Position numbers and translations under genes: made by a program. This document shows, in pieces, positions 10,668 to 21,167 of a DNA stretch of 64,000 nucleotides. The stretch's first letter is position 1; each line of letters starts with the position of its first letter. This DNA comes from Platanthera guangdongensis (lineage: Eukaryota; Streptophyta; Magnoliopsida; Asparagales; Orchidaceae). The DNA lies in assembly GCA_039583875.1 (NCBI GenBank), contig CM077162.1, positions 163,391,826 to 163,455,825 of the forward strand, in the 5' to 3' direction. The notes beneath the pieces were generated by a model. It did no database searches. It was given only the letters and a program-made list of their open reading frames with translations, and was not told the DNA's origin.

Positions 10668-13291
10668 TGTAACACCTCCCCTGTAGTGGACGTATAATAT
10701 GGGTCCGGTCGGGGCCCCACAACATACGAACGCCACAGCTTTAGTATTATAAGTTGATATAGCTACCCAAACTCAAAACACTTGCACAACACAGCGGAAA
10801 ACCAAGCACAACTAGAAGTTATCCACTAACCAAAAGAGTAAACAAATGGCCTTAAGGCCTTACATCAAATGTCCAAAAGTAAAAAGTACATCAAACATGA
10901 ATGTGCATAGCACTCCTAGTCTACCTCGGCATGCAAGCCGGACAAAAGAGTCTCAAACAATCATCATCAAAAATGTAGTGCTACAAAAGAGGGAAAAACA
11001 CTTCATGGGGCTTAGGCCTTTCTGGCCGGCGTGCTAGCTTCTGCATGCGATCCTTGCCCTGTAAAAATTATTAGTAACGTGGGTCAGCAAAGGCTGACCT
11101 CAAACTGTGTAACAACACATCTCCTCCCGGCCGTCCCTAACGGACCTCGGGGAACCCTCCAACCTGCAAGTCAGCACTTCATATGCAAATAAACATCTAT
11201 AAATAGAAAAGCATTAAAACAGGCTTGGGTGTCTCAATCATCAAACATGTTCTCTATTGGTTGAGCATATAAAGTAAGGGGCCTACTATGCAACATGAAT
11301 GCAACACTCGGGCTTCACCCAAGGTACCCTACAATGTATGCATCTAGCACAACATCACATCATTTGGGTACTCACGTTTCCCCAATTGGCATAAAGCCGC
11401 AAACACTAAGGGAGTCACATCTCCCTTAAGCGGCGCACAGGCCGCCACAAGGAATTCTTGCCAAGGCCCCACCCGCTCGTGGGCTTAGCCCCGGGCTTGC
11501 CTGCAAGCTCTGACGTCTCATGTCAGGATTCCAACAAACACAGACCGACCGATTCTAAGAAGCCTTGCTGGACCCCACCCGCTCATGGCCTCTTTGCCCG
11601 GGCTTGCCCCAAGCTTGGCATTCTTGTCAGTCTCACAGAAGGGGACTAGTCTCGCCGGGACACTCTCCACACATGACGCACATGTCACGGGATAGCCAGC
11701 CGACCACGGAGACATAGCCACGCCTTGGCACAACACAAACCAAGACTAAATACATCGTAATCCCTCGTTGTACTGCAGCGTTCCCGCGCACCAAGGAAAC
11801 CATCTCCAACTTGTGCGGAGCTAACCTTGTTCACCAAGAAAACCATCTCCAACTCATACGGAGCTAACCTTGTCCCTCAAGGAAACCATCTACCGCCACG
11901 AGGAGCTAACCTTGTCCGGGTTCGACTACACGTACCTTTTCAAGCAAACGGGACAATCACCACCACCACACAAATGGCATCTTGCCGCAACGGAAAATCT
12001 CTACGAATCCCTAAGTTCGTATGCAACATCACCGAGTCGGACTAACGGTCGCGACTACGGCTTCACCCACCATGCCTAATCCACTAGCGAAGCGGATCTC
12101 TAATGCAAGATATGCCGGGGACGGACTCAATCAACCCGGAGGTTCCTCTTAAACCTTGGCAAACCAAAGCCCCTCTCATTTGAGAGTTTGGTGCCCAAAA
12201 ATCTAGAAGAAAACGATGCGAAAAACGTGCATCCTAAAGACCGAGAGGAGAGATGTCGTTACCTTCCGACTCCTCTTCCTTGCCATGGCAAAAATGGCCG
12301 GATGGAAATCTTCGTAACGCTCTAAGCTTCACGGATCCGGACTCGGCTCGCGATTTGGAGCTCTGAAACCCCTCCTACAGCCCAAGACCTTCTTCTTCTT
12401 CCTCCTTGCTCTAGTTTCTCTCAAGAACTTAGAAAGAGAAGACTTGAAAAAAATGAGGAACTACAACCCTAACTTCGGACTTAACTTCCCAGGAGATGGT
12501 CTGAACCGTTAGATCCCAAAACCAGAAAAAGAATGGCCGCGATTCGCCTGGAAAACAGAAGACCTGGGTCGAACACGGCCTGGCACACGCCCGTGTCCAG
12601 GGCCGTGTGCCCCATTCGCCGTCTCAAATCGACGCGCCTGGAATCGCACACGGGCATCCGACACGCCCGTGTTCCATCTGACACGCCCGTGTCCCCAGTG
12701 ACACGGCCGTGTGGCTAGCCGCGTGCCTCCGACTACACGGCCCCGAAACCAACCCGAGAGGTGACACGGCCTGGAACACGCCCGTGTCCCAAGCCGTGTG
12801 CCAAGTCTCGACACCCGTCGACAGGCTTTGTGTCGACACCGCGGAAAAACGTCGAGCGAAGATCATCGACCAAGCGGGACACGCCCTGTGACACGCCCGT
12901 GTCACGGGCCGTGTGCCCCAGTCTCGACACCTTGTCGAGCAAAAGTGTCGACACTTGGGACGAGTGTCGACACGGCCTCGACACGCCCTGCGACACGCCC
13001 GTGTCGCAGGCCGTGTGCCACCCTCTCGACACTTTGTCGAGCGAAAGTGTCGACACTTGGGCCAAGTGTCGACACGGCCTCGACACGCCCTGCGACACGC
13101 CCGTGTCGCAGGCCGTGTTCTCCACTCTCGACACTCTGTCGAGCGAAAGTGTCGACACTTGGGCCGAGTGTCGACACAGCCTCGACACGCCCTGCGACAC
13201 GCCCGTGTCGCAGGCCGTGTGCCTCCTGCCAGAAACCCAAAAAATTTTTCTGAACTGCAGACTGAGCCTTTTGAAAAACTGGGGTGTTACA
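10668..13291 (-). repeat. TEK 5' LTR
   Basis: Begins TGTAACACC at 10668 and ends GGTGTTACA at 13291, giving a complete TG...CA LTR of 2624 bp. It abuts COP pol sequence at 13292. Confidence 0.92.
12570..13230. repeat. Palindromic word array in TEK LTR U3 (right copy)
   Basis: Same array as in the left LTR, shifted by 7440 bp: repeated CACGCCCGTG-type words, then three ~115-bp units carrying GTGTCGACAC. A long open frame crosses from this array into COP pol (12913-13872) by chance; only its part after 13291 is real coding sequence. Confidence 0.9.
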
Positions 13292-13866
13292 CGGAAGCCG
13301 TGAGCAAGGAGCCAATTCTTCGGAGATCGAAGAGGGTGATTAAGCCACCGGCTCGGTACTGTGATGGGAATGCAGTGAGCTTTGTATCCTGCTTCTTTGC
13401 AGGTCCTCTGGATGAGCGAGAGCCTGCAAACTTCAACGAGGCCACTGGAGTGAAGGAGTGGGAAGGTGCCATGAAGGAAGAGATTGATGCTCTGAAGAAG
13501 AATGAAACCTGGGACCTTGTGCCCAAGGTTGATGGCATTACTCCGGTTACTTGCAAGTGGGTGTATAAGTTGAAGAAGAAGGCTGATGGGAGCATTGATA
13601 GGTTCAAAGCTCGCCTGGTCGCTAGAGGATTCTCACAGCAGTATGGAGAAGACTATGAGGAGACATTCAATCCAGTTGCGAAGATGACTTCTGTAAGAGT
13701 GGTGATCGCCTTGGCTGCTAGCAAGGGATGGAGGTTGTGGAAACTCGATGTGAAGAATGTCTTTCTTTACGGAGAGATTGACAAGGACATCTTCATGGAT
13801 CAGCCGCTTGGTTTTGTCTCTGAAATGCATCTGGACTATGTCTGCAAACTCAGGAAGGCTCTCTAC
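13292..13866 (+). pseudogene. COP reverse transcriptase, N-terminal part
   Basis: Begins in the linker before RT (LRRSKRVIKPPARY) and continues through the standard copia RT opening: WEGAMKEEIDALKKNETWDLV, a CKWVYKLKK motif, RFKARLVARGFSQ, and WKLDVKNVFLYGEID. It stops after KALY at the TAT insertion point. The next residues, [10 protein letters not shown], resume at 21168 beyond TAT with the same 5 bases TCTAC on both sides, so the two pieces are one gene. RT copies the element's RNA into cDNA. Lineage within copia not assigned. Confidence 0.9.
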
Positions 13867-14224
13867 TGTTAACCCAGAAATCGGCGATCCTTCCCAAGGT
13901 GGCCAGCTGGCCAGTCGCGACACTTAGGTTCTCCCTTTCGATCGCGACAAGTCCCCGCGTAGGCGGCAGTTTTCCCTGTCCGCCTAGGTTTCCTAGCAAC
14001 CGCGTGCCCTGCGGGACGGTGGGCTATTCCCATGGCTCACCCTCGCGGGACATGCGGTTAGGTCCGCTAATCGTGCAGTGCTTTTCCTTGCAGGAGTTCG
14101 CCAACAGCACCACCGGGAGCGACCTTCTAATCAGCCCAAGGGGCGGCGGTCTCCTGCTGCCATCCGTTGGGGTCTCCCACCAGGAGCGACCTCCCTACTG
14201 CCCGAGAGGCGGCGGCCTCCTGCC

Positions 14225-14690
14225 GCCGTCCGTCGAGGCCGCCCACCCGGGGCGGCCTCTGCCCGCCAGCCGGGCGGACTCCCCCTGGAGTCCGCCCAGG
14301 CCGCCCGCAAGGGGGCGGCCAGGCCAGCCGGGCGGACTCCCCCTGGAGTCCGCCTAGGCCGCCCGCAAGGGGGCGGCCAGGCCCGCCGGGCGAACTCCCC
14401 CTGGAGTCCGCCCAGGCCGCCCGCTAGGGGGCAGCCCCGGCGACCAGCCGGGCGGACTCCCCCTGGAGTCCGCCCAGGCTGCCCGCAAGGGGGCGGCCAG
14501 GCCCGCTGGGCGGACTCCCCCTGGAGTCCGCCTAGGCCGCCCGCTAGGGGGCGGCCCCGGCGCCCTGCCGGGCGAACTCCACCCTGGAGTCCGCCCCGGC
14601 CGCCCGCTAGGGGGCGGCCTCCGGCCTGCCGGGCGGACTCCTCCCAGAGTCCACCCAGGTCGCCCGCTAGGGGGCGACCTCCAATTCTCT
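14225..14690. repeat. Hairpin array in TAT 5' LTR
   Basis: Imperfect ~58-60-bp tandem units. Each unit contains a perfect 11-bp inverted repeat GGGCGGACTCC/GGAGTCCGCCC around a 4-base loop, and a second GGCCGCCC/GGGCGGCC hairpin. It ends about 130 bp before the TATA box. Confidence 0.93.
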
Positions 14691-14817
14691 GCAGGTGGGT
14701 CCTTCCGCTTGCTTCCTCAGTCAACAGTGGCGGACGCAAAATCTCAGTCCGCGGAGTCCGCGCAGGTCGTCATGCTAATGTCACTGGGCCCCGCTTCTTC
14801 AAGAACTTCCCTGGGCC

Positions 14818-14825
14818 TATAAATA
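14818..14825 (+). promoter_or_regulatory. TATA box of TAT 5' LTR
   Basis: TATAAATA in a CCTATAAATACC context, repeated at 20405-20412 in the other LTR. Confidence 0.7.
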
Positions 14826-15553
14826 CCCCCTGAAGCCTCTCATTCAGGGGGCCGGAAGGTGGAGACAAGTCTTGCCAGCTTCCCCTGCGGACTCCGTTTT
14901 CTAGTCCGTCATCACCTCTCCAGCAAGCTCAGCGGACTCAGTTTCCTGTCCGCGCAGTCCTCCACAGCTCTTCAGCAGCTTGCCAGCAGACTCTGCAGAC
15001 TCAGTTTCCCAGTCCTCCAGCATCTAGCAGACTATTTTACTTAGTCTCTGGCAGCTTATCTCCTCTGCTTTCTGGCAACTTCTTCTCCTTTAGCCGCCAG
15101 CTTCTCCTTGTACCCTTTAAGTGATTTTGTTGTAAAGGTGTACTTGTAAGCTTGTAATCTCTAGCTTTTAATAAAATGAAAGCCCGTCGCAGGAGTGACA
15201 TTTAGGCCGCGACGGGCGAAGTGTGTTGTTGCCGCTGCTAGCGGCCCCCTCTCCCCTCCTCTGCTCAGCAAGCCTTGCTCCTCTGCTCAGCAAGCCTTGC
15301 TCCTCTGCTCAGCTCGGCTCCTCTCGGCTTCCAACCTGCAAGCGCAGTCGTTGCAATTGCTGTCTGCTCGACCGCTCTTGGTCTCCCTCTTCCTTCTTCC
15401 TTGATCAACCCTCTCTGTTGATCAAGGCTCGCCTCTCCGCTCAAGCCTCTCCCTTTCCTCCGCAACCTTCTCCTTCATCCTCACCTAGCCTGTGAGGCCC
15501 AATCACCCCCTCGGTGACAGCTATCCCCCAGGTGTCGTTTTCGTGCATCAACA

Positions 15554-15570
15554 TGGTGCGGTGAGCGTGG
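15554..15570 (+). promoter_or_regulatory. TAT primer binding site (candidate)
   Basis: TGGTGCGGTGAGCGTGG follows the LTR end immediately. It begins with the TGG that pairs with a tRNA CCA end, but I cannot assign the tRNA. Confidence 0.4.
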
Positions 15571-15631
15571 ACCCGAACAGCTCACGCGCAAACCTTCAGA
15601 TCAGAACAGGCAGTGAAAGCAACAACTAATC

Positions 15632-17266
15632 ATGTCAGACCATCAGTTAGCTGAGAACCATGCTCCAAGTCCCAGTGAAGATCCTCTCTGGGAAGCCTTT
15701 GAGCAGTCGCGTCGAGAGAATGCTCAACAGTTCCAAGCTATCAACAAAGTTCTTGCTGCTATAACGCAGCGATTAGATGCTCAACCAGCAGCTGCTCCAA
15801 TAAACCCAACACCAACAGCAGAGCGTCAACAAGCATACTCTCAAGCTTGCCCACCGTTCTATCCCCCGTACACTCCAACCTTTCCGCAAGGGCCCGCAGC
15901 TCCTTTGCGGACTCAAGATGAAGAGTTCGCTGCTCGCCATAACTTCTTCCGGGAAGCAGCCCGGGGAAGTCCAGCTAGACTTCTCAACTTTCAGGGAAGT
16001 CATCCCTACCCTTCAGCTCCTGCCCCTGCTCCTCCTGCAGCAACTTTTCCTTGTTATCCTCATGCTCCTTTTGCAGCTGCAGCTTATGCTCCTTTTTATC
16101 CCTATGCTGTAGGAGAGCAAGAAGAACCTTCACCATTCGCGGAGAGTGTCCGCCATGAGCCAACTCCAACAAACTTCAGAGAGCCTCGACTACCAACCTA
16201 CACTGGAGAGACAGATCCAGTAAAGCACCTCCAAGCTTTTGAGTCAGCCGTTGCTCTCAAGACTCTTTCAGATGCAACCAAGTGCAAGCTTCTTGTTACC
16301 TCTTTTGATGGGCAAGTGAGGGACTGGTTCTATGGCCTCCGTCCTCACTCCATCGCTTCCTTCCTTGATCTTCGAAGGGAGTTTCTTCTCAGATTCTCTA
16401 CGTCAACTAAGAGAAAGGGCGGTCCTGAAGCCCTCTTTGAGATCAGGCAGCGCGAAAATGAAACTTGGTCTCAATTTGTTGATCGATTCCAAAGAGAGAT
16501 TTTGGACATCGAGGTTACTGATCAAGAGATGTACCGAGTGGCTCTTATCCACGGTCTTCGTGAAGGGCCTCTCAAATTTGAAGCTAACGTCCGTGCTCCA
16601 AGGACATACCAAGAGCTGATCGCTCTAGCCAACTCATACATCCGAGGCGAAAAGAGCAATCCAGGCTTCGTCTCCAAACTTCTATCCGAAGAGGATCCCT
16701 CTCGCAAACATCCTCCAAGGTCTCCTCGAAATCATGCCCCAACTTACTCAAGGAAGGAGAGAAGGCTTCATCGCCAGCGATACTCCTTCCCGAGCCGAGA
16801 CAATGCTCAAGACTCATTGTTGCCGCTAGCTCGTTCTCAAACAGCAACTGTTCAACAAGAGCAAGACGATGACTTGCATGAGTCTGATCTCGACGACGTC
16901 GTGCAAGAAGTAGTCCAGATCATGAAAGATAGGGCAAGCTGCAAGAAGCCCTATCGGCCGACCGATCAGAGGTCTAGAATCTCAGAGCCTTATTGTGAAT
17001 TCCACAAAGAGTCAGGCCATCGAATAGAAGACTGCCGAGCATTCCGCCAGCTTGTGCAAAGGATGCTCCGGCAAGGCAAGATGCATGACTTGCTTCCTAA
17101 AGAAGATCGCCCTGATCCATCAACTTCAAAGGGCAAAGAAATTTCAGACGCTCCTTGCTCCTCAAGAGGAGTGAACCACGTCGAAGAGCCTCCTCTCCTT
17201 GTTGTTAACCAAGAAGTCGAATGCTTCGATGCCGACGATGAGGGTGTGCTGGGAAGGCTATTCTGA
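15632..17266 (+). CDS. TAT gag protein
   Basis: An intact 544-residue gag from the ATG at 15632. Residues 1-180 are Ala/Pro/Tyr-rich and low in complexity. The retrotransposon gag domain follows at about 185-345, with EPRLPTYTGETDPVKHL, a VRDWFYGLRP motif, FLDLRREFLLRF and WSQFVDRFQREI. A basic Ser/Arg/Pro stretch comes next, then a Cys/His motif YCEFHKESGHRIEDC near residue 450 that is typical of Tat-lineage gags in place of a classical CCHC knuckle. It should assemble particles and bind RNA. It lacks any downstream protease or pol, so processing and replication would need enzymes from a related full element. The complete frame suggests the element was recently active. Confidence 0.9.
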   Translation: MSDHQLAENHAPSPSEDPLWEAFEQSRRENAQQFQAINKVLAAITQRLDAQPAAAPINPTPTAERQQAYSQACPPFYPPYTPTFPQGPAAPLRTQDEEFAARHNFFREAARGSPARLLNFQGSHPYPSAPAPAPPAATFPCYPHAPFAAAAYAPFYPYAVGEQEEPSPFAESVRHEPTPTNFREPRLPTYTGETDPVKHLQAFESAVALKTLSDATKCKLLVTSFDGQVRDWFYGLRPHSIASFLDLRREFLLRFSTSTKRKGGPEALFEIRQRENETWSQFVDRFQREILDIEVTDQEMYRVALIHGLREGPLKFEANVRAPRTYQELIALANSYIRGEKSNPGFVSKLLSEEDPSRKHPPRSPRNHAPTYSRKERRLHRQRYSFPSRDNAQDSLLPLARSQTATVQQEQDDDLHESDLDDVVQEVVQIMKDRASCKKPYRPTDQRSRISEPYCEFHKESGHRIEDCRAFRQLVQRMLRQGKMHDLLPKEDRPDPSTSKGKEISDAPCSSRGVNHVEEPPLLVVNQEVECFDADDEGVLGRLF

Positions 17267-18639
17267 GCTAGCGATGGACTTCACAGTCCTCCAGAGCTCC
17301 TTGCAACCTTCAGGGGTTATCTCAACCCTCTCTCTCCCTTTCAAACATTTTCATTACAACACTTCTCAGTGTTCTTTTCTTGCTTTCCAGCAAAGCCTTT
17401 ATTCAGAGATCCCGTACTAACACAGTTCCCTTCTTGTGTTGCTCCTTCCTCTCTTCTCCCTCTCTTAGGATCGTTACGCCAATGAGATTTCGCCGAGTCT
17501 GAAACGTTCCCTCCGTAGGTTGTTCTCGCACAACCGCTTCGACCACACATGGCGGGAGTATACCCATGTGTGCAGTGGGAGCAGTTCAATCACGGGAATG
17601 GGCTTCAGACTTAGGATCCTAGCCAACATCTGACACAGAGTGTGTGCTAGGGGAGCCCCATGTGTTAGCTCTGTTGTGCGCCCTATAGGATACACTACGG
17701 TTAGGATGATCTTCGCTGGACAAGCAATGACGACCAAGTGTAGCCTTGTCTCTTTGCTCATCCTTCAACTGTGGTGGCCGAAGCACTCTCCGGTATCCTC
17801 GATCAGTGCCTTCTCGGGTTCGCAACTCCACTGATCAATACACAGACAAGATAGGCCTCTTGGCGCAACCCGTCTCATTGATCAGTGATGCTTGTACCCA
17901 AGGCGAGAGAGCGGTCCTTCTAGCGGTCCTTCTCAGGACCTTTCCCTTGCTTTCCTCTTTTGTGCCCTCCTTGAGGATGCGCGGCCAGCCCGCTTTGAGC
18001 AGGATCATGCTCGGAATGGTTTTTTGGGCAAGTGATGCATAAGGCCCACGGGGAACACCTGTGGCAGCATTCAACCCTCCTTAGTCATTCCGAACATGGA
18101 CCTCTTTTTCCTTTTCCCTCCTCCTTGAGGATGCGCGGCCAGCCCGCTTTGAGTAGGACTGTACTCGGGATGATTTTTCGGGCAAGTGATGCATAAGGCC
18201 CACGGGGAACACCTGTGGCAGCATTCAACCCTCTTTAGTTATTCCGGGTACAGACCTCTTTTTCTCTCTTCCCTCCTTTCACAGGTGAACAGGTTAATCC
18301 AACCTACCAAAAGGATTTCCAGCCATGTCAACAGCTAGTGCTCGATTCATTAATCTGTACTTCGTGATAATGTTCATCGGGCATTTCTCTTGCTACTTGG
18401 TCATATCGACCCTATCACATCAACCTTCATGGGTTATCTCAAAAAGATTTTCAGCAATCACTTTGCTTATGCTCACCTCATATACTTTGCCTACTCAAGC
18501 TCTATCATACGGAGATTCACAGAGCTACTCATTATTCTTGCCAAATTCTAATGGCATCAAACATTAATCGAGTCATATCAACATTTTTGATATGGTTCGG
18601 GTGCGGTTATCCTCGCGTCTTATTTGCTTCTAATCTCTC
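17267..18639 (+). other. TAT noncoding interior, proximal part
   Basis: No protein family is recognisable in any frame. It includes a 154-bp tandem duplication (17967 and 18121) and otherwise unrecognised sequence. Confidence 0.6.
17967..18275 (+). repeat. Two-unit 154-bp tandem repeat
   Basis: Each unit starts CTCCTTGAGGATGCGCGG and contains a conserved GATGCATAAGGCCCACGGGG stretch. The second unit differs by scattered substitutions. Confidence 0.9.
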
Positions 18640-19180
18640 TCCGCACAGAGGTTAGCAAACCCTTGCAAGCCTTCTCCACAGGTACTTGCAAGCTCCATTC
18701 ATATGCGAATTGTCTGCTTCTAACTTTTCTCTTTGTAGAGAACAACAGACACCTGCAAACCTCATCCAGGTACTTGCAGTTTAAATCATTATTTTATCTC
18801 TGCTTCTTACTCTTCACTTTGCAGTGGTTAGCAGACATCTGCAAGTCATTCAGGTACTTGCAAGTTACTTTCATGTACTACGCATACTCTTAACTCTTCT
18901 CTCGCAGAGATCACCAAAGATTTGCAAGTTCCTTCCAGGTACTTGTAACTCATTTTTTCTGTCCTTGTATACTCTTTTCCCTTCTCTTTTTGCAGAGAAT
19001 GACAGGTGCTTGCAAGCCTCTATCAGGTACTTGCAAGTTATTATGCCTTTCTGTTTTCCCTCACTATTGTTTTGCAGAACTTTACAGGAGAAGCGCCTTC
19101 TTCGTTTTGCAAAATCAAACTCAGGTACACACTCGATGTACCACTCATACGTGTTTACCCTTAATTTTCCTCTTGCAGGA
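18640..19180 (+). repeat. Splice-signal tandem repeat array in TAT
   Basis: Six units with period about 82-101 bp. Each has a pyrimidine tract ending in GCAG, CACAG or GTAG (last G at 18648, 18738, 18824, 18907, 18995 and 19077; one more at 19178). A short 'exon' follows (33, 31, 29, 31, 31 and 47 nt), then CAG|GTACTT or CAG|GTACAC. The 'exons' share ACCTGCAA-type cores. Confidence 0.85.
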
Positions 19181-19313
19181 AAATAAAACAGGAAACACCA
19201 AGCTTGTAAGGAGAGGCTTCAGGTTCTATCTCTCCTTGCTTCCCCCTCTCTTTCCTTTGGGGTGGATCATGATTTTCGTGGGTCTCCAACTTTTTCGAAG
19301 TCCCCTTCGGAAC

Positions 19314-19333
19314 TTAAAAAAGTGCGGGGATTA
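19314..19333 (+). promoter_or_regulatory. TAT polypurine tract (candidate)
   Basis: AAAAAAGTGCGGGGATTA lies directly before the 3' LTR. It is purine-rich but not a perfect tract. Confidence 0.5.
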
Positions 19334-21162
19334 TGTTAACCCAGAAATCGGCGATCCTTCCCAAGGTGGCCAGCTGGCCAGTCGCGACCCTTAGGTTCTC
19401 CCTTTCGATCGCGACAAGTCCCCGCGTAGGCGGCAGTTTTCCCTGTCCGCCTAGGTTTCCTAGCAACTGCGTGCCCTGCGGGACGGTGGGCTATTCCCAT
19501 GGCTCACCCTCGCGGGACATGCGGTTAGGTCCGCTAATCGTGCAGTGCTTTTCCTTGCAGGAGTTCGCCAACAGCACCACCGGGAGCGACCTTCTAATCA
19601 GCCCAAGGGGCGGCGGTCTCTTGCCGCCATCCGTTGGGGTCGCCCACCAGGAGCGACCTCCCTGCTGCCCGAGAGGCGGCGGCCTCCTGCCGCCGTCCGT
19701 CGAGGCCGCCCACCCGGGGCGGCCTCTGCCCGCCAGCCGGGCGGACTCCCCCTGGAGTCCGCCCAGGCCGCCCGCAAGGGGGCGGCCAGGCCAGCCGGGC
19801 GGACTCCCCCTGGAGTCCGCCCAGGCCGCCCGCAAGGGGGCGGCCAGGCCCGCCGGGCGGACTCCCCCTGGAGTCCGCCCAGGCCGCCCGCTAGGGGGCG
19901 GCCCCGGCGACCAGCCAGGCGGACTCCCCCTGGAGTCCGCCCAGGCCGCCCGCAAGGGGGCGGCCAGGCCTGCCGGGCGGACTCCCCCTGGAGTCCGCCC
20001 AGGCCGCCCGCTAGGGGGCGGCCCCGGCGACCAGCCGGGCGGACTCCCCCTGGAGTCCGCCCAGGCCGCCCGCAAGGGGGCGGCCAGGCCCGCTGGGCGG
20101 ACTCCCCCTGGAGTCCGCCCAGGCCGCCCGCTAGGGGGCGGCCCCGGCGCCCTGCCGGGCGGACTCCACCCTGGAGTCCGCCCCGGCCGCCCGCTAGGGG
20201 GCGGCCTCCGGCCTGCCGGGCGGACTCCTCCCGGAGTCTGCCCAGGTCGCCCGCTAGGGGGCGACCTCCAATTCTCTGCAGGTGGGTCCTTCCGCTTGCT
20301 TCCTCAGTCAACAGTGGCGGACGCAAAATCTCAGTCCGCGGAGTCCGCGCAGGTCGTCATGCTGATGTCACTGGGCCCCGCTTCTTCAAGAACTTCCCTG
20401 GGCCTATAAATACCCCCTGACGCCTCTCATTCAGGGGGCCGGAAGGTGGAGACAAGTCTTGCCAGCTTCCCCTGCGGACTCTGTTTTCCAGTCCGTCATC
20501 ACCTCTCCAGCAAGCTCAGCGGACTCAGTTTCCTGTCCGCGCAGTCCTCCACAGCTCTTCAGCAGCTTGCCAACAGACTCTGCAGACTCAGTTTCCCAGT
20601 CCTCCAGCAGCTAGCAGACTATTTTACTTAGTCTCTGGCAGCTTCTCTCCTCTGCTTTCTGACAACTTCTTCTCCTTTAGCCGCCAGCTTCTCCTTGTAC
20701 CCTTTAAGTGATTTTGTTGTAAAGGTGTACTTGTAAGCTTGTAATCTCTAGCTTTTAATAAAAGGAAAGCCCGTCGCAGGAGTGGCATTTAGGCCGCGAC
20801 GGGCGAAGTGTGTTGTTGCCGCTGCTAGCGGCCCCCTCTCCTCTCCTCTGCTCAGCAAGCCTTGCTCCTCTGCTCAGCAAGCCTTGCTCCTCTGCTCAGC
20901 AAGCCTTGCTCCTCTGCTCAGCTCGGCTCCTCTCGGCTTCCAACCTGCAAGCGCAGCCATTGCAATTGCTGTCTGCTCGACCGCTCTTGGTCTCCCTCTT
21001 CCTTCTTCCTTGATCAACCCTCTCTGTTGATCAAGGCTCGCCTCTCCTCTCAAGCCTCTCCCTTTCCTCTACAACCTTCTCCTTCACCCTCACCTAGCCT
21101 GTGAGGCCCAATCACCCCCTCGGTGACAGCTATCCCCCATGTGCCGTTTTCGTGCATCAACA
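19334..21162 (+). repeat. TAT 3' LTR
   Basis: 1829 bp, 142 bp longer than the 5' LTR. The extra length is explained by more copies of the ~58-bp hairpin unit and one more GCTCCTCTGCTCAGCAAGCCTT unit near 20850-20910. Confidence 0.92.
19690..20270. repeat. Hairpin array in TAT 3' LTR
   Basis: Same double-hairpin unit as at 14225-14690, with about two more copies. Confidence 0.92.
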
Positions 21163-21167
21163 TCTAC

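Larger units (their letters stand above)
3231..13291 (-). mobile_element. TEK: Tekay-like Ty3/gypsy chromovirus, two LTRs
   Basis: A complete-looking but inactive LTR retrotransposon in minus orientation. Order from the right: 5' LTR (10668-13291), iMet-type PBS (10653-10664), gag (10606-9350), intron-like segment, protease-RT-RNase H, integrase with a chromovirus-type tail, PPT (5852-5866), 3' LTR (3231-5851). The core LTRs are both 2621 bp, and differ by scattered substitutions in the parts compared, so the insertion is fairly young. The right LTR starts TGT at 10668, but the left one lacks these three bases. No 5-bp target duplication links the two flanks: left is a trinucleotide repeat, right is COP pol. 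This suggests loss or recombination at the left end. Lineage is assigned from the integrase zinc motif spacing and the C-terminal WERE...YPELF tail typical of chromoviruses. Confidence 0.85.
13867..15553 (+). repeat. TAT 5' LTR
   Basis: 1687 bp, TG...CA. Holds a GC-rich hairpin array, TATA box (14818-14825), and a polyadenylation signal AATAAA at 15170-15175. The Pro/Arg-rich open frames in it (for example 14078-14833) follow the repeat period and are not genes. Confidence 0.92.
13867..21162 (+). mobile_element. TAT: gag-only Tat-like Ty3/gypsy element nested in COP
   Basis: LTRs at 13867-15553 and 19334-21162 begin TGTTAACCC and end CATCAACA. The target duplication TCTAC is at 13862-13866 and 21163-21167. 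The interior has a PBS-like TGG start, a single gag gene (15632-17266), about 2 kb of noncoding sequence with repeats, and a purine-rich stretch before the 3' LTR. No protease, RT or integrase is present, so it is non-autonomous. The gag type (YCEFHKESGH...DC) points to the Tat lineage. Confidence 0.9.

Noticed and set aside
14078..14833. Pro/Arg-rich 251-residue frame in the TAT LTR (and 19333-20420 copies)
   Set aside because: Encoded by the 58-60-bp hairpin array in all frames, and interrupted by LTR promoter sequence. Not a gene.
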